From NCBI GenBank assembly GCA_017302195.1, contig JAFLEG010000081.1, forward strand, positions 1 to 10,748: a stretch of DNA of 10,748 nt. Direction: 5' to 3'. The notes below the pieces were generated by a model that worked only from the letters and a program-made list of their open reading frames with translations, made no database searches and had not been told where the DNA came from. Source of the stretch: Verrucomicrobiota bacterium. GTDB taxonomy: Bacteria > Verrucomicrobiota > Verrucomicrobiia > Limisphaerales > UBA9464. This document shows, in pieces, positions 6,416 through 10,748 of the stretch; the stretch's first letter is position 1, and each line of letters begins with the position of its first letter. The translations under genes were made by a program, and so were the position numbers.

Positions 6416-7677
6416 GCAGGAGAGGATGGCGGTGACAGTGGAACGATTCCAGACCCGGGGTCCAGCTCGGGAGCATCGGAGGGCAGCCGTCCCACGGCCC
6501 GCGCATACCATGCCATGCCCGGATTCGCGGTCACGCCGTGGAGCACGATGCTGAGCGCGACGGTCGCGACCACCGTGAGGCGGATGGTCTCCTCGCCGGT
6601 GTGTGCCCGGTGCTGTTCCAGATACACCAATCCGAGCACCACCGAGGCCAGGCCGCGCGGACCGAACCACCCGATGAAGAGGTGCGTGGCCCGGCTCAGG
6701 CCGGTGCCGCGGAGGGCGAGGGCCACCGGGAGCATGCGGATCAGCGTGAGGCTGAGCCCCGCGTAGAGCAGGTGCATCCAGGAAAGGCCCGGCCAGGCGC
6801 GGACCACCAGCAGTCCGAACAGGAAGAACACCGCCAGGTTGAAAAGCTGCCCCCAGCCTTCGGTGAACTCCAGGCAGTGCCGGGCGGCCTCCGGAAAGGG
6901 CCGCTGCACGGCCAGTCCGGCGACAAAGGCGGCGATGAAGGCGCTGGCTCCCAGCGGGAGCGAGGCCAGCAGGCAGAGCAGGGGGAGGGTCACCACGCCG
7001 AGCTGAAGTCCGGACGCCGACGCCCAGCGATGCCGGTGCGCGCGGGCGATCAGCAGCCCGCCCAGCCCGCCAATGCCGGCGCCCACCAGCACCCCGATGC
7101 CGAGTTGTTCCAGCACGTACCGCAGCAGACTGGCCTCGGCCGCATCACCGCCGCCCCGGGTGGCCAGGGCGCTGAAAAAGAGCAGGAACGGGACGGACAG
7201 TCCGTCGTTCAATCCCGCCTCCACCAGCAGCGCCTCCCGGATGCGCCGGGGCACCCGGGGCGAGCTCACCACCACCTGGCCGAGTCCGGCATCGGTGGGG
7301 GCGAGGATGGCGGCCAGGATCCCGGCCTCCCACAGCGACAGGGAGGGAAACACGCCGCAGGCCGCCAGCAGCCCCAGCAGGATCGTGCCCAGCAGGCCGG
7401 TGGTGAGCAGGCGTGCGGGGAGCGCCCGGATCTGGCGCAGCAAGCGCAGATCGGCACGACTGGCGTCGGCGAAGAGCAGCAGCACCAGTCCCAATTCCGC
7501 GACATGGAGGAAGGTGCCCATCTCCAGGGGCGCCTGGTGCAGGGCGGGTGCGGACACCGCGGCGAGGACACCACCCATGGCCATCAGCAGGGGCGGCGTG
7601 AAGGCCGTACCTTCCAATCGCGCCGCCATCAGGCTGTGCGCGAACAGCATCAGGAGGAAGAGCCCGGTCAAAAGCAT
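6412..7677 (-). CDS. CPA1-type cation:proton antiporter (Na+/H+ exchanger family), 421 aa
   Basis: A polytopic inner-membrane protein expected to exchange Na+ or K+ for H+. It has about 12 hydrophobic segments and the core motifs LAPTDAGLGQVVV (D129), EAGLNDGLSVPF (N157-D158, the ND ion-binding pair of electroneutral CPA1 exchangers) and IGWFGPRGLASVVLG (R341). The C-terminus is a short Pro/Ser-rich tail with no TrkA or UspA regulatory domain. I place the start at ATG 7677, directly before the first hydrophobic segment. The frame is open upstream to about 7836, but that 53-residue stretch is Arg/Pro/Gly-rich and not membrane-like; an in-frame GTG ten codons upstream is a weaker alternative. 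The stop codon overlaps the beta-CASP start by 4 bases, marking a two-gene operon. The cation cannot be told from sequence. Confidence 0.9.
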   Translation of the reverse strand: MLLTGLFLLMLFAHSLMAARLEGTAFTPPLLMAMGGVLAAVSAPALHQAPLEMGTFLHVAELGLVLLLFADASRADLRLLRQIRALPARLLTTGLLGTILLGLLAACGVFPSLSLWEAGILAAILAPTDAGLGQVVVSSPRVPRRIREALLVEAGLNDGLSVPFLLFFSALATRGGGDAAEASLLRYVLEQLGIGVLVGAGIGGLGGLLIARAHRHRWASASGLQLGVVTLPLLCLLASLPLGASAFIAAFVAGLAVQRPFPEAARHCLEFTEGWGQLFNLAVFFLFGLLVVRAWPGLSWMHLLYAGLSLTLIRMLPVALALRGTGLSRATHLFIGWFGPRGLASVVLGLVYLEQHRAHTGEETIRLTVVATVALSIVLHGVTANPGMAWYARAVGRLPSDAPELDPGSGIVPLSPPSSPA

Positions 7678-7836
7678 GCGAATCGGCGGACGCCCGGCAC
7701 CGTGCACCGGTTCCCGCAGCAGGTCGAGCCGCCCGGCAACTTCACCAGCCCGTTTGGTCGGACGCTGTCCACGACCCGATGGATCCACGATTCGCCGGCT
7801 GGTGTGCACGATTGGTGGCGTCGCCGCCAACGGCAC

Positions 7837-9051
7837 TCAGTGGGGGGAAGGTCCTCGCGTGTTCGTGTGTCTGCTCGCTGTCCGACGCAATTCCACCCAG
7901 GTGGCCCCCTTGCCCGTCACGCGATACCTCTGAAGACGGCTCTTGGGCTTCCCGGGAAGCGTCATTTCAATCCAGCCGCCCTGAAGTGCCGGGAGCAGGT
8001 ACGCGCGCCGGAAGTGATCCTCATGCTTGAGTCCCAGGGCGGCCTGAAGTTCCGTCCGCTTCCTCTCGCCGACTAGTGCCGTCAGCAGTCGGCCGACTTC
8101 CCCGGTGACTTCCCCGGTGACTATCGGAGGCTCTGGGGGCTTGGCCTTGGGGTGAACCGGCAGCCGGATCAGGAACGAGATTCGGTCTTCGTCTGTCTGA
8201 ATGATGGGCATTGGCGACCCGTTTGTCCGCATCGCTTGGAGAATCTTGGGTATCCCTGTGGCACGTCCCTCGGTCAGGTCCAGTTCCTTCAGAAACTCTC
8301 CGATCCGTCGGTTGCGATAGCGTCGCGACACTGCCTTCCCACGCCGCAGGTCCGCCAAGGCGATGGACCGGTCAGGTCCTGGGAAACTCAACACCGCCAA
8401 CTCGTCTGGGCTGATGCGCACCTCCACCGGCTCCCGTTCCTCGTAGCTCCGGTGGTAGATTGCGTTCACCACCGCCTCTTCGACCGCCGCGTAGGGGAAA
8501 TTCTCAACTCGCGTCACCTCGGCACGGTCACGGTGCTTGATCACGGTTTCTCGCAGGTAACTCCGCCGGATAAAGTTGAGCGCCTCGCGGGTCATCTGTC
8601 CCAGCGGTCCTTGGAAGATCTTCTCTTCGAACCGGTCGCCGCCTGCACCGTCGGGAAACCACACGACATGCTGGTTGATGCGGTCGTCGAACGGCACCGT
8701 CGCCGCAAGAGACACCAGCTCCTGCTCATCAACCCCTCTTGCGCGAACGGTGCAGGAACCCTTGCGGATGAAATAAGCCCATTCCCGCGCGTCCCTGGCG
8801 ATCGATCGCCTTGCCTTGTAAGGCCGCGTCTGGCCCCCGGGCGCCCAAAGCACGAGGAGATGTTTGCCGCCGATCTCCGCTGGCACCATCACGGGATGAA
8901 ACGCCGGCTGGATCGCATGCTGACCGAGTTCCAGGACTTGTTTCTGGATGACGTCGAGTTGGGTCGGCTTCAGCCCCGCCGGAGGTAACACCGGACGCCC
9001 GTCTCGCTCGGCGACACCGAGCACGATGTAGCCTCCACCGAGGTTGACCAT
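7837..9051 (-). pseudogene. AlbA_2 (Schlafen-like) DNA-binding/ATPase-type gene, 5'-truncated and internally shortened, 404 codons
   Basis: Related proteins pair an N-terminal AlbA_2 (Schlafen-like) domain with an HATPase_c_4-like domain and a winged helix, and are usually called predicted transcriptional regulators. From Met 9051 it reads MVNLGGGYIVLGV (middle of AlbA_2), LLVLWAPGGQTRPYKA, AYFIRKGSCTVRA and VPFDDRINQ, then VEEAVVNAIYHRSYEEREPVEV, RYRNRRIGEFLKELDLTEG, TGIPKILQAMRTNGSP, a VTGEVTGEV linker and a winged-helix-like end (RTELQAALGLKHEDHFRRAYLLPAL). The AlbA_2 start with its usual EFK segment is absent. FDDRINQ runs directly into HVVWFPDG, where I remember about 80 extra residues in relatives. 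Codon and base use are visibly less GC-rich than in the neighbours, consistent with transfer. The remaining frame is open, so a shortened protein could be made, but it is probably non-functional. Confidence 0.75.
8095..8122 (-). repeat. 12-base tandem repeat encoding VTGEVTGEV
   Basis: The unit GACTTCCCCGGT occurs twice in full (8095-8106, 8107-8118) with a partial third copy (GACT). On the coding strand it gives TGEV repeats between the ATPase-like and winged-helix parts of the AlbA_2-type gene. In-frame 12-base units allow length change without frameshift. Confidence 0.7.
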
Positions 9052-9057
9052 TTCACC

Positions 9058-9486
9058 GTGGCGGTCCGTGATGTGGCGGCGGCGGTGGCATTCTTCGGGT
9101 TGCTCGGCTTCCGGAAGGAGAAGTCGGTCGTGATTTCCGGAGCCCAGTTCGCCGCCTACATGGGGGTGGAGGGCATCGAGGCAGAGCATGTGACCCTGGT
9201 CCTGGAGGGGGCAACGCCCCGCACGGAGGTGCAGTTGCTCCGGTATCGGCATCCGGAACCGGTGGTGGATCCCACCATCCGCAACCTGGCCCGGCTCGGC
9301 TTCAACCATGTCTGCTTCGCCGTGGATGATCTCGATGCGGCGGTGGTGCGTCTGCAGGCGGCCGGGGTGGTGCTGCGCAACGAGGTCCTGCGGTTTCATG
9401 ACCGAAAGCTGGTGTTCCTCGACGGCCCCGAGGGCATCACGGTGGAGCTCGCGGAGTGGGGATCGCCCCCGGCCGCCGTTTCCTGA
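9058..9486 (+). CDS. VOC (glyoxalase/dioxygenase fold) family protein, 5'-truncated
   Basis: VOC proteins bind a metal in a paired beta-alpha-beta-beta-beta fold and act in glyoxalase, dioxygenase or antibiotic-resistance chemistry; the subtype here is unclear. The first usable start is GTG 9058 (MAVRDVAAAVAFFGLLGF). The same frame upstream reads VDHFTVAVRD from 9043, the classic VOC opening whose His is usually the first metal ligand, yet no ATG/GTG/TTG lies between 9058 and a TAA at 8986. The natural start is therefore missing. The second half is intact: LGFNHVCFAVDDLDAAVVRLQAAG and FLDGPEGITVELAEW (a Glu metal-ligand position). It stands head to head with the truncated AlbA_2-type gene and ends 144 bases before lpxC-fabZ. 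If translated from GTG 9058 it would lack the first metal ligand, so activity is doubtful. Confidence 0.72.
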   Translation: MAVRDVAAAVAFFGLLGFRKEKSVVISGAQFAAYMGVEGIEAEHVTLVLEGATPRTEVQLLRYRHPEPVVDPTIRNLARLGFNHVCFAVDDLDAAVVRLQAAGVVLRNEVLRFHDRKLVFLDGPEGITVELAEWGSPPAAVS

Positions 9487-9630
9487 TTCCGGCGGGATCC
9501 AGAACGCGGCTCCGGCTCTTCCAGAAGGGGTGCCGCCGGTGCTTCGCGAGGAGCCTCGCGATTCACCGCGGGGTCACCCGCCCTGCGCCCGCCCTTGCCC
9601 CTGGCATTGCGGATTGGCTACAACGGCGCG

Positions 9631-10748
9631 GTGCCGCAGCAGCAAACGCTCCAGAAGCCCGTCTCGTTCGCCGGGATCGGGCTGCATTCGGGCAACCGGG
9701 TCACCCTGACCTTCCAGCCCGCGCTGCCGAACACCGGCATCCGCTTCCGCCGCGTGGACCTGGAGGATCGCCCGGAACTGGAGGCGGCGACCGACTGGGT
9801 GGTGGACACCCAGCGCTCCACCACCCTCGGCCGCGGTGCGGTGCGCATCCACACCGTGGAACATGTGCTGGCCGCCCTGGCCGGGGCGGGGGTGACCAAT
9901 GCGGTGGTGGAACTGGATGCCAACGAGCCACCGATCGGGGATGGCAGTTCGCGGGAATTCGTCCGCCTGCTGCGGGAGGCGGGCCTCCAGCCCCAGCCCG
10001 ATCCCGTCGAGCCCCTCCGGCTTGCCGCCCCCATCGAGATCCGGGTCGGATCCACCGAGATGGCGGCCTTTCCCCACGACGGCCTGAAGCTGTCGTGCAC
10101 GAGCGTGGACAAGGGGGGGCGCTTCACCCAGTTCTACTCGCTGGAGGTGACTCCGGACACCTGGGAGCGCGAGCTGAGCCACGCCCGCACCTTCGGGTTT
10201 TTGGAGGAGATCGAGCATCTGTACCGCAACGGACTGATCCGCGGCGCGAGCCTGGAGAACGCGATCATCGTGCGGGATGACGCGGTGCTCACCAACGAGC
10301 CGCTGCGGTACCCGGAGGAATTCGTCCGGCACAAGATGCTCGACATCGTGGGCGACCTCTCGCTGATCGGGCGTCCGCTGCACGCCCACATCATTGCCAT
10401 CCGGCCGAGCCATCACGCCAACACCGAACTGGCCAAGGCGATCCTGGCGCAGTCCCGCAAGCCGCGGGAGGCCGCCCAGGCCTTTGCACCCCCCCCCTCC
10501 GACCTGCGTCCCCGTCCCGTCCGCAACGACTCCCGCTCCTCTCCCCAAGCCAACGTGACCACCACCGATTCCGGCGAAACCAGCGTGCGCGATGGCGCCA
10601 TCCTCGAGATCGAACAGGTGATGCAGTTGCTGCCGCACCGCCCGCCGTTCCTGATGGTGGACCGCGTCACGCGCATCGCCGGCAACCAGATCACCGCCCT
10701 CAAGCAGGTGACCATGGGCGAACCGTATTTCGCCGGACATTTCCCCGG
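9631..10748 (+). CDS. lpxC-fabZ: bifunctional UDP-3-O-acyl-GlcNAc deacetylase / 3-hydroxyacyl-ACP dehydratase (LpxC-FabZ fusion), runs off the window
   Basis: LpxC catalyses the committed zinc-dependent deacetylation of lipid A synthesis; FabZ dehydrates 3-hydroxyacyl-ACP. Both use the same acyl-ACP pool. GTG 9631 (PQQQTLQKPVSFAGIGLHSG) fits the normal LpxC opening; no clear Shine-Dalgarno sequence precedes it. LpxC signatures: HTVEHVLAAL (E77, H78), RHKMLDIVGDLSLIG (H234, D238) and PSHHAN (H262), agreeing with the E. coli zinc and catalytic residues. A Pro/Ser/Thr-rich linker spans about 288-322. FabZ follows with ILEIEQVMQLLPHRPPFLMVDRV (324-346) and AGHFP (H370), cut by the window end. The fusion is known in Bacteroidetes and in PVC bacteria. 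The linker contains nine C's in a row (10489-10497) and an in-frame GTG at 10555 that could start FabZ alone. lpxA commonly follows in such clusters. Confidence 0.93.
   Translation, partial: MPQQQTLQKPVSFAGIGLHSGNRVTLTFQPALPNTGIRFRRVDLEDRPELEAATDWVVDTQRSTTLGRGAVRIHTVEHVLAALAGAGVTNAVVELDANEPPIGDGSSREFVRLLREAGLQPQPDPVEPLRLAAPIEIRVGSTEMAAFPHDGLKLSCTSVDKGGRFTQFYSLEVTPDTWERELSHARTFGFLEEIEHLYRNGLIRGASLENAIIVRDDAVLTNEPLRYPEEFVRHKMLDIVGDLSLIGRPLHAHIIAIRPSHHANTELAKAILAQSRKPREAAQAFAPPPSDLRPRPVRNDSRSSPQANVTTTDSGETSVRDGAILEIEQVMQLLPHRPPFLMVDRVTRIAGNQITALKQVTMGEPYFAGHFP
10489..10497 (+). repeat. C9 homopolymer in the LpxC-FabZ linker
   Basis: Nine C's encode Pro-Pro-Pro in GCA-CCC-CCC-CCC-TCC. Losing one C moves reading to a frame that meets TGA at about 10556, leaving LpxC without FabZ. 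Gaining one C opens a frame that stays open to the window end but does not encode FabZ. Confidence 0.85.

Noticed and set aside
6538..8076. Plus-strand open frame of ~512 codons opposite the antiporter
   Set aside because: Extremely Gln/Glu/His/Arg/Gly-rich, as expected opposite hydrophobic codons. It also runs through the gap and into the end of the AlbA_2-type gene.
9052..9399. N-terminal extension of the AlbA_2-type frame opposite the VOC gene
   Set aside because: The added residues are the complement of the VOC coding sequence and lack the expected EFK-containing AlbA_2 start.
9456..10280. Plus-strand open frame overlapping lpxC in another frame
   Set aside because: Pro/Arg/Gly-rich with no motifs; the frame from 9631 carries all LpxC catalytic residues.
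9574..10740. Minus-strand open frame opposite lpxC-fabZ
   Set aside because: No recognisable domain, and it lies opposite a gene with unambiguous catalytic motifs.
1..10748. CRISPR array, tRNA/rRNA genes, transposase or phage genes
   Set aside because: Looked for and not seen: no regularly spaced repeats, no tRNA-like cloverleaf with CCA end, and no transposase, integrase or phage structural motif in any frame.

Overview
The window is GC-rich bacterial DNA. Everything in it fits a Gram-negative member of the PVC superphylum, most likely Verrucomicrobiota. The reasons are a fused lpxC-fabZ gene, a secreted LamG/jelly-roll protein with a C-terminal module ending in FYRL, a Tat-exported Gfo/Idh/MocA oxidoreductase, and gene borders rich in short inverted and dispersed repeats. 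This assignment is inferred from gene content, because no rRNA or other marker is present.

Layout. Positions 2-208 may hold the tail of an upstream gene, ending in an ATGA overlap with a small lipoprotein gene (205-534, +). A secreted LamG-fold protein follows (683-1654, +). The next 512 bases (1655-2166) have no convincing gene but contain a dense series of hairpins and palindromes, about 1893-2116. After it comes an integral-membrane acyltransferase (2167-3273, +). On the minus strand, convergent with it, is a Tat-signal Gfo/Idh/MocA oxidoreductase (3408-4814). Further along is a two-gene unit, also on the minus strand: a CPA1-type cation:proton antiporter (6412-7677) whose stop codon overlaps the start of a beta-CASP metallo-beta-lactamase RNase-like protein (5024-6415).

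Region 7837-9486 looks like a rearrangement scar. A minus-strand AlbA_2 (Schlafen-like) DNA-binding/ATPase-type gene lacks its N-terminus and apparently about 80 internal residues. It sits head to head with a plus-strand VOC (glyoxalase-fold) gene that also lacks its normal start. The two broken 5' ends meet at about 9043-9058. The window ends inside the bifunctional lpxC-fabZ gene (9631 onward, +), which links lipid A deacetylation to fatty-acid dehydration. A run of nine C's lies in the linker between its two enzyme domains.

How the genes work together. The lpxC-fabZ gene is core envelope biosynthesis. The lipoprotein, LamG protein, acyltransferase and Tat oxidoreductase are exported or membrane functions with no evident shared pathway. 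The antiporter and beta-CASP protein form the one clearly translationally coupled pair. No tRNA, rRNA, CRISPR array, transposase or phage gene was seen. The observations most worth following up are the palindrome array before the acyltransferase, the head-to-head truncation, and the C9 tract at the enzyme fusion joint.
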